Assembly (NCBI RefSeq): GCF_011808225.1
Contig: NZ_SOYS01000002.1
Span: 434,001-498,000 of the forward strand
Source of the DNA: Cedecea colo
GTDB taxonomy: Bacteria > Pseudomonadota > Gammaproteobacteria > Enterobacterales > Enterobacteriaceae
Direction: 5' to 3'
Length of the DNA: 64,000 bases
A program made the position numbers and the translations under genes. The notes under the pieces are model-generated. The model saw nothing but the letters and a program-made list of their open reading frames with translations, ran no database searches and was not told the DNA's origin. Of this stretch, positions 48,162 to 60,697 are shown piece by piece (within the stretch, counting starts at the first letter, position 1; each line of letters opens with the position of its first letter).

Positions 48162-48326
48162 TCACCTCCCGGACAACATTAAAAACAGAAAACTAAGTAT
48201 AGCTTCCTCCGGCGGAGCCTTACGCCGGGCCTTAGCAATGGCGCCGTCAATCCCTATCGCGATAGTCGCTGCCCGCTGGCGTCCGGCTTCATCTTCTGGC
48301 AACTGCTTCTTCAGGGCGTCGCTCAT
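48162..48326 (-). CDS. Short ORF upstream of yohF, doubtful
   Basis: 54 codons, MSDALKKQLPEDEAGRQRAATIAI, then a basic tail ending LSGR, with a stop 3 bases before the yohF start. It has no ribosome site and is preceded directly by an in-frame TAA. The sequence looks like the C-terminal part of a regulator and may be a gene remnant. In E. coli the mdtQ remnant lies near this place, but I cannot link them. Confidence 0.25.
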   Translation of the reverse strand: MSDALKKQLPEDEAGRQRAATIAIGIDGAIAKARRKAPPEEAILSFLFLMLSGR

Positions 48327-48670
48327 TTACTGTTTGTGGCTTTGAGCAAGGCAAGGCTTGCAGGCCCGGTTTCACCGCAGCATTGATACATGCGCAGCCG
48401 GCTCCGGTACCATTCATCCAGCGTGGCGCAAAAGGCCGCCGGGCCGACGCCCGGACGCCCCCGGTTAAGCAGCTTTGGTTTTTAAGGGATGCATATCTCA
48501 AAAATAGAAGATAATTAGATTATTATACCGCCAAGAGATAAATAACGGTTTATTTGGCCGGGCACCTGCATTTTTCCTTGGGTTCACCTTCTTATGGGAA
48601 GGCAATTTTCCCCGCCTCGCGCATCCTTGCCTATACTGACTGAACATCAGCCAAAAGATAGGGAGCATTA
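48327..48670. other. Intergenic region before yohP
   Basis: About 340 bases without a supported gene. A GC-rich stretch with CCGGGC/GCCCGG motifs lies at 48360-48470, then AT-rich DNA that should hold the yohP promoter. Confidence 0.4.
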
Positions 48671-48754
48671 ATGAAAATTATTTTATGGGCAGTTCTAATC
48701 ATCTTTATTATTGGCTTACTGGTTGTCACCGGCGTATTCAAAATGATTTTCTGA
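48671..48754 (+). CDS. yohP: Tiny membrane protein YohP
   Basis: 27 residues, one transmembrane helix; all but one residue match the E. coli YohP as I know it. Ribosome site GGGAG 8 bases upstream. E. coli YohP has been used as a model for post-translational SRP targeting of very small membrane proteins. It is far below usual gene-finding limits. Confidence 0.93.
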   Translation: MKIILWAVLIIFIIGLLVVTGVFKMIF

Positions 48755-48803
48755 TGGTAGCGAGCGGGTGCCACTCCCGTGGCACCGTTCTTATCTCTTA
48801 GCC

Positions 48804-49198
48804 TTAGCGCTGTAATTTACCGGCACCCAACGGGGCCTCCTTGTTTCTGAACATGCCCACTTTCCGGAAATGAAATATGCGCTGCCGCAATCCAAACGCC
48901 TTCCGGGCCACTTCTTTGCGCACTTTTTCTCGGGTTGCTATCGCCTTTTCCCGATTCACATCGAAATGCAATGCCACGTCCGGATCCGGCATCTGCACCC
49001 TTTGACATGAATAATGTCGCCCCACAGCATGATGGTTTGCCCGCCGTTGCTGACGCGATAAATGACGCTGGCTTTCCTCTTGTTAATGCTGGCCGGGTTC
49101 AGCCAGCGATCGGCGCTAAAATTGTCAGTGACGTTTGCAGCTTGTCCGCAGAAAGTGAGCGGAGCTTGCGGACAGTATCGCCAGGGCTTTATTATCAC
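48804..49198 (-). pseudogene. Broken metallo-beta-lactamase-fold hydrolase
   Basis: Two frames on the minus strand carry one protein. The upstream frame (to about 49010) reads NFSADRWLNP...SNGGQTIMLWGDIIHV, and the other continues VQMPDPDVALHFDVNREKAIATREKVRKEVA to the stop at 48804. This is the C-terminal half of a lactonase-like MBL-fold hydrolase (LWGDI-H-V, then the PDVA-HFD-D motif). The N-terminal metal site HxHxDH and the GHT loop are missing, and a frameshift joins the halves. It is divergent from the LysR gene that may once have controlled it. Confidence 0.7.
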
Positions 49199-49218
49199 TC
49201 CAATTGATTGGAGAAATA

Positions 49219-50133
49219 ATGACTATCAAAGAGAATGATTTCCGTAAAATCGACCTCAATTTACTTATCGCCTTTGCGGTGTTATTTCGCGAACAGAGCG
49301 TTTCGCTGGCAGCGGATAAACTGCATCTCGGCCAGCCTGCGGTAAGCGGTTCGTTAGCGCGCCTGCGCGACATGTTCGACGATCCTCTTTTTATTCGCAG
49401 CGGCCATCGCATGCAGCCCACCGCCCGCGCCACTGAATTACACGCCGAATTGATGCCGCTGCTGGAACAGCTGCAAAGCGCCCTCTTTCAGCAGGCAGAG
49501 TTTAATCCAGCCAACGCGAAAACCACCGTCACCCTCGGCATGACAGACTGGGTAGAAATGTGGCTAATGCCGCTTCTGGTGCCCGCCCTGCGTGCAGAAG
49601 CGCCGGGCGTGCGCCTGAACGTGGTGGCAAGCGATCCGTTTACCGATGCACAACGTCTGGAAGGCGGCGATCTGGATATGGCGATTAGCGTGGCAAACCA
49701 GTCCGCACGCTGGATGGAGCGGGAAATCCTCACGCCGATGGAGTTTGTTACCCTCTGGCATCCTTCACAGCTTCAGCCTGCAGCGCCTTTAACCCCTGCG
49801 GCTTACGCCGCACAGCAGCACGTGCTGGTGAGCTATCGGGAAGCCACAAACAGTCGTATCGACACGCTACTGGCAAAAATTGGTCATCAGCGAGAGGTTT
49901 GTTACACCACGCCGCACTTCGCCGCTCTGCCCGGCCTGCTAATGCAAATGCCCGCGCTGGCAACCGTGCCGCAAGGGCTGAGTGAAAACTGGCAGAAGAC
50001 ATGGGGCTTACAAAGCAGTCCGTTACCGCTCGAGGTGGCGCCGTTTGAGGTGGCATTATTATGGCATCAGCGCCATAACAGCGATGCGGCGCTGATGTGG
50101 ATGCGTGGCTTTATTAAGCGTCTGGTTCAATAA
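49219..50133 (+). CDS. LysR-family transcriptional regulator
   Basis: 304 residues. Winged helix-turn-helix at residues about 8-66 (IDLNLLIAFAVLFREQSVSLAADKLHLGQPAVSGSLARLR in shorter pieces is classic NodD/LysR), followed by the two-lobed effector domain. The ATG at 49219 with GGAGA upstream is used. The likely target is the divergent hydrolase gene, now broken, so the regulator may be an orphan. Not present at this place in E. coli. Confidence 0.85.
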   Translation: MTIKENDFRKIDLNLLIAFAVLFREQSVSLAADKLHLGQPAVSGSLARLRDMFDDPLFIRSGHRMQPTARATELHAELMPLLEQLQSALFQQAEFNPANAKTTVTLGMTDWVEMWLMPLLVPALRAEAPGVRLNVVASDPFTDAQRLEGGDLDMAISVANQSARWMEREILTPMEFVTLWHPSQLQPAAPLTPAAYAAQQHVLVSYREATNSRIDTLLAKIGHQREVCYTTPHFAALPGLLMQMPALATVPQGLSENWQKTWGLQSSPLPLEVAPFEVALLWHQRHNSDAALMWMRGFIKRLVQ

Positions 50134-50135
50134 CC

Positions 50136-53430
<3,295 letters not shown>

Positions 53431-53480
53431 TCATTCCTTTCACTTATTGCCCGCAGGCTATGTGCGACCGAGTAAAATGC

Positions 53481-53550
53481 AAAAAACCTGAGGCCAGCCT
53501 CCCGGGGGGAACCGACGCTCAGGTTTTGCCTGCCGAAGCAGTAGCAATCC
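53481..53550 (-). promoter_or_regulatory. Second RAT antiterminator and terminator, bglG-bglF
   Basis: The ribonucleic antiterminator occupies 53522-53550 (minus strand GGATTGCTACTGC...GGCAGGCAAAACC) and overlaps the terminator stem CCTGAG/CTCAGG, which ends in a T run at 53481. BglG binding would free read-through into bglF. It begins 5 bases after the bglG stop. Confidence 0.9.
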
Positions 53551-53554
53551 GTTT

Positions 53555-54481
<927 letters not shown>

Positions 54482-54493
54482 CTAAGTGAACGT

Positions 54494-54499
54494 ATCATA
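54494..54499 (-). promoter_or_regulatory. bgl promoter -10
   Basis: TATGAT on the minus strand, about 15 bases before the RAT, so the RNA would begin just ahead of it as in E. coli. The -35 is poor, which fits dependence on CRP. Confidence 0.45.
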
Positions 54500-54559
54500 A
54501 AGGAAATATGGCTCAAGCCACGAAAGCAGAAAGCGTGACAGAGATCGCGCCGCAGTAGA

Positions 54560-55450
54560 TTACCTGGCCTCTGGCTGTCCGGCAAACAGCTGGCGATACT
54601 GCGCTTCAAATTGCGGAGCATTCCACTCGCCGTCAAATATCGTCCATGCAATGTAGCCTCTGTTCAACCAGCCCGTATCGGTATCCGTATCCACCGGCGT
54701 CAGCACTTTCTCATTCATGATTTGCTGCGCTTTACCGTCCGGCAGAATTTTATAGAAGTGCTGCGGCAGCGGATTACGTTCGTTTTCTACATATTTGATG
54801 CCGCGAATGGCGTTTTTTGCCAGCGCGGGATAATTAATACTTAACCCCGATCCGGCAGGCAACAGCGCTTTTCCCGGCTGCCAGTTTTTAGCCAGCGTAT
54901 CCGCCAGGTCTGCCACATAGTCAACGGCATCAGGCCAGTATTTGTGCGTGCTGGGCCAGCCGGCCTTCATTTCGTCTTCGCTAAGGATGTAGCCAATGCT
55001 GGCGGCGATCGCTGGATAGCCATAGCGTACTGCCCTTGCGGCTGCGCCAATGGTGCCTGAGTTAAGCTGCGCCACGCCGGTATTAGGACCGTCGTTCACG
55101 CCGGAAATGACAAGGTCCACAGGCTGATCCTTAAGCAGGCCCAGTAAACCAAAGTCAACGGCATCAGCGGGCGTGCCCGGGAAGCAGTAGCGTTTTTCCG
55201 CGATCTTTTTCACAGCAAAAATCTTATTCGGCTTAAAAGTAATTGCCGAACCAATGCCGCTTTGGTTAGTGGCCGGAGCGACCATCCACACGTCGTACCC
55301 TTTCGCCGTCAGCTTATCCTGCAGGGAGGTAGTGCCTACGGATTCGCAGCCATCATCGTTGACCAGCAGGATACGCATTGCCCGTTCCGTCGCCTGGGCT
55401 CCGCCCGTAGTTAACAATGCAATCAGCGCTACGGTTAGATGTTTTTTCAT
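54560..55450 (-). CDS. Exported SurE-like 5'/3'-nucleotidase (acid phosphatase)
   Basis: 296 residues. A signal peptide (about residues 1-20, ending AQA) precedes a SurE fold: metal ligands in LLVNDDG, NQSG, and the SGVNDGPNTG loop. Cytosolic SurE is shorter (about 253 aa) and lacks the signal, so this is a periplasmic relative with likely acid-phosphatase activity on nucleotides. Ribosome site AAGGAAG. It sits between the bgl leader and a decayed RAT-controlled gene on the same strand, so it may be reached by BglG-dependent read-through from the third RAT (inference). Confidence 0.8.
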   Translation of the reverse strand: MKKHLTVALIALLTTGGAQATERAMRILLVNDDGCESVGTTSLQDKLTAKGYDVWMVAPATNQSGIGSAITFKPNKIFAVKKIAEKRYCFPGTPADAVDFGLLGLLKDQPVDLVISGVNDGPNTGVAQLNSGTIGAAARAVRYGYPAIAASIGYILSEDEMKAGWPSTHKYWPDAVDYVADLADTLAKNWQPGKALLPAGSGLSINYPALAKNAIRGIKYVENERNPLPQHFYKILPDGKAQQIMNEKVLTPVDTDTDTGWLNRGYIAWTIFDGEWNAPQFEAQYRQLFAGQPEAR

Positions 55451-55534
55451 TATTTTGACTTCCTTGTATTTATTTATCAGAACAAATTGAATTTATATTC
55501 CACGCGTCCAGCCGCACCTACGCCTTTAGCTCGA

Positions 55535-55806
55535 TTAAAGCTTTTTTATCATTGATGAGGATAGCGTTATTTTTGGGGTTAACTTCCAGCTATAGCCAGG
55601 ACCAAATCCTGCGAAAATAGTTAATCCTTTTACCTGCGGAGTATTCCGGGAGAGGTATCCGCCCGGGTCCCATACAGCGAATGGGTAAGATCCAGGCGGC
55701 TATTATCCACCAGACCGCCGGTTGAAAAATGCTGTGTGAACGGGTGAATAACGCCGCACTCTGCCATTAAGGTAATACCAGGCACCGGTTTTTTATATGA
55801 GAACAT
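55535..55806 (-). pseudogene. Remnant of a RAT-controlled gene, possibly a porin
   Basis: A 58-codon frame begins at 55806 with GGATG upstream (MFSYKKPVPGITLMAE...TGGLVDNSRLDLTHSLYG) and stops at 55630. Another frame at 55535-55618 reads FAGFGPGYSWKLTPKITLSSS. The LVDNSRLDLTHSLYG piece resembles the start of OprD/ChiP-type outer-membrane porins, and the second piece looks like a beta strand of a barrel. Most of the gene is gone. Identification is tentative. Confidence 0.35.
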
Positions 55807-55954
55807 AATAAACATCCTGTTATTCTTGCCTGCTGATAAATAAGGCATCGGAAAAACCGTCCTCTATTAGCGACTCCCTTTACAACTTCCTCGGTACAAA
55901 AAGCGTATTTACTGTAAGAAATAAAAACCCTGTATATCAGGCGCAAAATAAAAG

Positions 55955-56027
55955 CAAAAAAACCTAAATCCTGAAAAGCCAAATGGCTTCAGAAAATTAG
56001 GTTTTGCCTGTCAGACAGTAACAATCC
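55955..56027 (-). promoter_or_regulatory. Third RAT antiterminator and terminator
   Basis: RAT at 56000-56027 (minus strand GGATTGTTACTGTC...GACAGGCAAAACC), overlapping a terminator with AACCTAA/TTAGGTT and a nested AAGCC/GGCTT stem, ending in a T run at 55955. It is complete, though the gene after it is decayed. It would respond to BglG or a related antiterminator. Confidence 0.88.
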
Positions 56028-56205
56028 TGTATTTACTCTACCGGCACACCCTATCACCGGAATTATTCATTATCCAGCACAAAAAAAGAATAGCCACTAA
56101 AAATGTGAGCCATTTAACATCGAACGGCAAATACTTTGTCGCATATAAGAAATAGTATTAACAGAACGCAGAGAAAATTGCGTGAATCGTTTATTTTTCT
56201 CTTAA
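56028..56205. other. Gap between third RAT and dusC
   Basis: 178 AT-rich bases: room for the promoter of the third RAT transcript and the 3' end of dusC. No clear element beyond that. Confidence 0.4.
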
Positions 56206-57138
56206 TTACAACGCACCTATTGCACGCGCAATCTCAGGCGAGGTTTTATAAGTGCGGATCTCACTAAATAATTCTGTCGCCTCAGCGTACTCTTTGCGCA
56301 GATAACCCAGCCACTGCTTAATACGCGCGACATGATACATGCCCGTGTCGCCCTGCTTTTCGAGCTGGCTGTATTTTTGCAGCAGTTTCACGACTCCGGG
56401 CCACGGCATACGCGGTTCATTGTATTTGATGACCCGGCTCAGATTTGGCACGTTTAGCGCGCCGCGGCCGATCATTACCGAATCACAACCCGTTGCCGCG
56501 AGACAGTCCTGCGCGCTCTGCCAGTCCCAAATTTCACCGTTAGCGATCACCGGAATGGATAACCGCTGGCGGATTTCGCCGATTGCGGCCCAGTTAATAA
56601 GCTCTGCTTTGTAACCGTCTTCCTTCGTACGCCCGTGGACCACAAGCTCCGTAGCACCAGCCTGCTGCACCGCGTCGGCTATTTCAAACTGCCGGGCGCA
56701 GCACGCCCAGCCAAGGCGTATTTTGACCGTCACCGGCAATGCCGCAGGAACCGCTTCACGCATGGCTTTTGCGCCACGATAAATAAGCTCAGGATCTTTA
56801 AGCAGCGTTGCGCCACCGCCGCTGCCGTTAACCAGTTTGGACGGGCAGCCGCAATTGAGATCCACGCCCCACGAACCGAGCTCAACGGCGCGCGCGGCAT
56901 TTTCTGCCAGCCATTGCGGATACTGGCCCAGAAGTTGAACACGCACTAACGTGCCGGAAGGCGTGCGGCTGTTGTGCAGTAGCTCCGGGCAAAGTTTATG
57001 AAAGGATTTTACCGGCAAAAGCTGGTCGACCACGCGCAGAAACTCGGTGATACACAGGTCGTAGTCGTTCACCTCGGTGAGCAATTCACGAACCAAAGAG
57101 TCGAGAACGCCTTCCATCGGCGCCAGTAGGACACGCAT
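56206..57138 (-). CDS. dusC: tRNA-dihydrouridine(16) synthase DusC
   Basis: 310 residues (E. coli 315). FMN enzyme that reduces U16 of tRNAs. TIM barrel with [19 protein letters not shown] at the start, catalytic Cys in NCGCPSK near residue 98, HGRTKEDGY, and the C-terminal tRNA-binding helices. The start at 57138 matches the family exactly. A hairpin with a T run stands directly upstream in its leader. It closes the block that is at 47 minutes in E. coli. Confidence 0.94.
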   Translation of the reverse strand: MRVLLAPMEGVLDSLVRELLTEVNDYDLCITEFLRVVDQLLPVKSFHKLCPELLHNSRTPSGTLVRVQLLGQYPQWLAENAARAVELGSWGVDLNCGCPSKLVNGSGGGATLLKDPELIYRGAKAMREAVPAALPVTVKIRLGWACCARQFEIADAVQQAGATELVVHGRTKEDGYKAELINWAAIGEIRQRLSIPVIANGEIWDWQSAQDCLAATGCDSVMIGRGALNVPNLSRVIKYNEPRMPWPGVVKLLQKYSQLEKQGDTGMYHVARIKQWLGYLRKEYAEATELFSEIRTYKTSPEIARAIGAL

Positions 57139-57149
57139 TATGTTTTCCG

Positions 57150-57368
57150 GTAAAAAAAGAGGCGCTATGTTAGCGCCTGAAACCTTTAACAAAGATTATC
57201 TTTCGTAAGAGCAAGTTAATCTACGCTAGTAAAAACAAAGGATTATGATGTATGGTTTACCCAAACATCCAGAAACCACGCTTTTCGGCTGATAACCACA
57301 AAGAAGGAAAACCACGCTTTCTCCTTCTTTGTCAGCAATCTAAGGCGCTATGTTAGCGCCTCTTTTTA
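57150..57368. repeat. Inverted hairpin-plus-T-run pair between dusC and rhlE
   Basis: AGGCGCTATGTTAGCGCCT occurs exactly twice, at 57160-57178 and 57343-57361. The left copy is flanked by a T run on the minus strand, the right copy by a T run on the plus strand, so the units face outward. Between them is another hairpin, ACAAAGAAGGA (57298-57308) with TCCTTCTTTGT (57322-57332). Confidence 0.75.
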
Positions 57369-57386
57369 CATTGGCAAAGCCGAAGA

Positions 57387-58754
57387 TTAGTTAGATGCGG
57401 CAGGCTTACGAGGCGGACGACGACGGCCGTTCGCACCAGCCGGTTTAGCAGCACCCTCGCCCTGAGGACGGGACTGACGACGCGGCGCACCGCTGCGATC
57501 GGACGGCGCACTGCTGTTGCCGTTCCCGCCGCGACGTTGACCCTGGCCCTGACCACCGCGACCGCCGCCACGCTGCTGCTGGCGACCGTTTACGATAGGT
57601 TCGGCAGGAATAGAAGGGTCCACTTCATAGCCCGGAATCGCCATGCGCGGGATTTCGCGTTTCAGCAGGCGCTCGATATCACGCAGCAGTTTGTGTTCAT
57701 CAACACAAACCAAAGACAGCGCCTCGCCTGTTGCCGCAGCACGACCGGTACGCCCGATGCGGTGCACGTAATCTTCCGGCACGTTCGGCAGCTCGTAGTT
57801 CACCACGTGCGGCAGCTCTTCAATATCCAGACCGCGAGCCGCGATATCCGTTGCTACCAGCACGCGAATACCGCCGCTTTTGAAATCGGCCAGCGCGCGG
57901 GTACGGGCACCCTGGCTCTTGTTGCCATGGATGGCGGCGGCGGTAATACCGTCTTTACCCAACTGTTCAGCCAGATGGTTGGCACCGTGTTTGGTACGCG
58001 TAAAGACCAGCACCTGCTGCCAGTTGCCCTCGCCAATCATCTGCGACAGCAGCTCTCTTTTACGTTTCTTATCAACAAAGTGAACGTGCTGAGTAACTTG
58101 CTCAGAGGCCGTATTGCGACGCGCCACTGATACTTCTTCCGGGTTATGCAGCAGTTTCTCTGCCAGCCCTTTAATGTCGTCTGAGAATGTTGCAGAGAAC
58201 AGCAGGTTCTGACGGCGAGCGGGCAGTTTTGCCAGCACGCGACGAATATCGTGGATAAAGCCCATATCCAGCATGCGGTCGGCTTCATCAAGCACCAGGA
58301 TTTCGACCTGGTCCAGCTTCACGGCGTTCTGATGTTCCAGATCTAACAGACGGCCAGGGGTTGCCACCAGCACGTCTACGCCGCTGCGCAGTTTCATCAT
58401 CTGCGGATTAATGCTCACACCGCCGAAAACTACCAGCGAGCGGAGGTTTAAATATTTGCTGTAATCACGCACGTTTTCGCCAATCTGAGCGGCCAGCTCA
58501 CGGGTTGGCGTCAGGATCAGGGCGCGCACCGGGCGACGGCCTTTCGCATGCGGCTCGTTGTCCACCAGACGTTGCAACAGCGGCAGGGTAAAACCTGCGG
58601 TTTTGCCGGTGCCGGTCTGGGCACTGGCCATCAGGTCACGGCCTGCTAATACTACCGGGATCGCCTGGCGCTGGATTGGGGTAGGCTCACGATAGCCCTG
58701 CTCTTCCACCGCACGCAGAATATCGGCATTCAGGCCGAGAGAATCAAAAGACAT
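57387..58754 (-). CDS. rhlE: ATP-dependent RNA helicase RhlE
   Basis: 455 residues (E. coli 454). DEAD-box helicase of the ribosome-assembly group. Q motif [10 protein letters not shown], motif [13 protein letters not shown] in [12 protein letters not shown], and HRIGRTGR. The C-terminal tail (about 385-455) is rich in Arg, Gly and Gln, the RNA-binding extension. It is divergent from cecR, and both are CecR targets in E. coli. Confidence 0.96.
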   Translation of the reverse strand: MSFDSLGLNADILRAVEEQGYREPTPIQRQAIPVVLAGRDLMASAQTGTGKTAGFTLPLLQRLVDNEPHAKGRRPVRALILTPTRELAAQIGENVRDYSKYLNLRSLVVFGGVSINPQMMKLRSGVDVLVATPGRLLDLEHQNAVKLDQVEILVLDEADRMLDMGFIHDIRRVLAKLPARRQNLLFSATFSDDIKGLAEKLLHNPEEVSVARRNTASEQVTQHVHFVDKKRKRELLSQMIGEGNWQQVLVFTRTKHGANHLAEQLGKDGITAAAIHGNKSQGARTRALADFKSGGIRVLVATDIAARGLDIEELPHVVNYELPNVPEDYVHRIGRTGRAAATGEALSLVCVDEHKLLRDIERLLKREIPRMAIPGYEVDPSIPAEPIVNGRQQQRGGGRGGQGQGQRRGGNGNSSAPSDRSGAPRRQSRPQGEGAAKPAGANGRRRPPRKPAASN

Positions 58755-58967
58755 AGGTACTCCAGAATCGCCCTGACCGCGATGCGCGGTGTAGTTTCCA
58801 GGGGTTCATATGACGCCAGTCTCCTGGCGAGTAGAGGGGCACAAACCACGGTGCCGTAAGAGGCGCAGTGTAGCAGCTTTTGTGATACTCCGCACAATTT
58901 CTCTCTTTATCGCCCTTTCACAGCATAATGACTCGCCGCTGGACGGCGTGCGAGTAACGGCATACTC

Positions 58968-58987
58968 TTAATCAATCGATTGATTAA
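58968..58987. promoter_or_regulatory. 20-bp perfect palindrome, likely CecR operator
   Basis: TTAATCAATC followed by its exact reverse complement, 17 bases before the cecR ATG, in the rhlE-cecR divergent region. It has the size and symmetry of a TetR-family operator. In E. coli CecR (YbiH) controls both its own operon and rhlE. The assignment is inference. Confidence 0.65.
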
Positions 58988-59004
58988 CTTTTTAAGAGGT
59001 CGGT

Positions 59005-59700
59005 ATGAACGCCACGTCGGCACCCGTCACCTCCCGCGGTGAACAGGCTAAAAATACCCTTATCAATGCCGCTATTGCTCAGTTTGGCGAATATGGCCTG
59101 CACGCTACCACGCGTGATATCGCCGCCCTTGCCGGGCAAAATATTGCGGCCATCACCTATTATTTCGGCTCCAAAGAAGAGCTCTATATGGCTTCTGCCC
59201 GATGGATTGCGGATTTCATCAGCCACAACTTCCAGCCGCACGTGCAAAGTGCCGAGACTATTCTTAGCCGGCCCGAACCGGACAAAGCGCAAATCCGCGA
59301 GCTTATTCACACCGCCTGCGGACACATGCTTAGCCTGCTCACCGCCGATGAAACGCTGAATTTTAGCAAATTTATCTCGCGCGAGCAGCTTTCGCCGACG
59401 CCCGCCTACCAGCTCATTCACGAGCGGGTAATTGCGCCGATGCATATGTATCTCACAAGCCTCGTGGGCAGCTACACGGGCCGCGATCCGTCAGATACCG
59501 AAACCATTTTGCACACCCACGCTCTACTCGGACAGGTTCTTGCCTTCCGCTTAGGGCGCGAGACGATTTTATTACGCACCGGCTGGACGACGTTCGATAA
59601 GGCTGGCGTGCAGCAAATCAGCGATGTGGTGCTAAGCCACGTCGATTTCATCCTGCAGGGATTATCTGTTGAGCGAGGAAGAGCGTGCGATGAAAAATAA
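59005..59700 (+). CDS. cecR: TetR-family regulator CecR (YbiH)
   Basis: 231 residues (E. coli 223). N-terminal helix-turn-helix around residues 33-55 ([26 protein letters not shown]), then a C-terminal CecR-type domain. It represses ybhGFSR and rhlE in E. coli and affects cefoperazone and chloramphenicol sensitivity. Ribosome site AGAGGT. Its 3' end overlaps the ybhG start by 11 bases, so cecR-ybhGFSR is an operon. Confidence 0.94.
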   Translation: MNATSAPVTSRGEQAKNTLINAAIAQFGEYGLHATTRDIAALAGQNIAAITYYFGSKEELYMASARWIADFISHNFQPHVQSAETILSRPEPDKAQIRELIHTACGHMLSLLTADETLNFSKFISREQLSPTPAYQLIHERVIAPMHMYLTSLVGSYTGRDPSDTETILHTHALLGQVLAFRLGRETILLRTGWTTFDKAGVQQISDVVLSHVDFILQGLSVERGRACDEK

Positions 59701-60697
59701 AAAGCCCATCGTTGTGGTGATAGTGCTTATTGCGCTGCTGGCCGTCTGTGCTGGCGGCTGGCTGTGGTATCAAAGCGAACGGGAGAAACCGCTGATGCTC
59801 TACGGCAACGTGGATATTCGCACCGTCAACATGAGCTTTCGCGCAGGCGGGCGTCTCGCCACGCTAAAAGTGGATGAAGGCGACGCGGTTAAAGCCGGAG
59901 AAACCCTTGGCGAGCTGGATAAAGGCCCGTATCAGAACGCTTTACAACAGGCGGAAGCCAACGTTGCGGCCGCCCAGGCTAAATTCGATCTGGTGATTGC
60001 GGGCTACCGCGATGAAGAAATTTCCCAGGCCGCGGCGCAGGTCAACCAGGCGCAGGCCGCTTACGACTATGCGCAGAATTTTTATCAGCGCCAGCAGGGA
60101 TTGTGGGCCAGACGCGTGGTTTCCGCTAACGATCTGGAAAACGCCCGCTCCGCAAGCAGCCAGGCTAAAGCCACGCTAAAAGCCGCCCAGGACAAACTCA
60201 ACCAGTACCGCACCGGTAACCGCCCGCAGGAGATCGCTCAGGCACAGGCCAGCCTGCAACAGGCCAAAGCACAGCTCGCACAGGCGCAGCTGGATTTACA
60301 GGACACCACGCTTATCGCCCCTTCCGACGGCACGATACTGACCCGCGCCGTAGAGCCCGGCAGCATGCTGAACGCCGGAAGCACGGTGCTGACGCTTTCC
60401 CTGACGCGTCCGGTCTGGGTGCGAGCCTATGTGAACGAAGTCAGCCTGCACAAAGCGCAGCCCGGCACGGAAGTGCAGATTTATACCGACGGACGGCCCG
60501 ATAAACCCTACCGCGGCAAAATAGGATTTGTTTCCCCGACCGCTGAATTCACGCCGAAAACGGTTGAGACGCCAGACCTGCGCACCGATTTAGTCTATCG
60601 CCTGCGCATTATCGTCACCGACGCGGACAACTCGCTGCGCCAGGGCATGCCGGTCACCGTCAGCTTTAACGATGGAACGCAGCATGAGCAGCAGTGA
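59690..60697 (+). CDS. ybhG: HlyD-type membrane-fusion protein YbhG
   Basis: 335 residues (E. coli 332). Periplasmic adaptor of the YbhGFSR ABC exporter. N-terminal membrane anchor (about 6-25), [18 protein letters not shown] lipoyl half, a long coiled-coil hairpin (about 80-205), and the second half ending [24 protein letters not shown]. The ATG at 59690 has GAGGAAG upstream and lies inside the end of cecR. It overlaps the ybhF start. Confidence 0.95.
   Translation: MKNKKPIVVVIVLIALLAVCAGGWLWYQSEREKPLMLYGNVDIRTVNMSFRAGGRLATLKVDEGDAVKAGETLGELDKGPYQNALQQAEANVAAAQAKFDLVIAGYRDEEISQAAAQVNQAQAAYDYAQNFYQRQQGLWARRVVSANDLENARSASSQAKATLKAAQDKLNQYRTGNRPQEIAQAQASLQQAKAQLAQAQLDLQDTTLIAPSDGTILTRAVEPGSMLNAGSTVLTLSLTRPVWVRAYVNEVSLHKAQPGTEVQIYTDGRPDKPYRGKIGFVSPTAEFTPKTVETPDLRTDLVYRLRIIVTDADNSLRQGMPVTVSFNDGTQHEQQ

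Noticed and set aside
55630-55982. Two short overlapping frames after the third RAT as live genes
   Set aside because: One runs through the terminator stem; the other ends after 58 codons, while further fragments of a similar barrel-like protein follow, so decay is the better reading.
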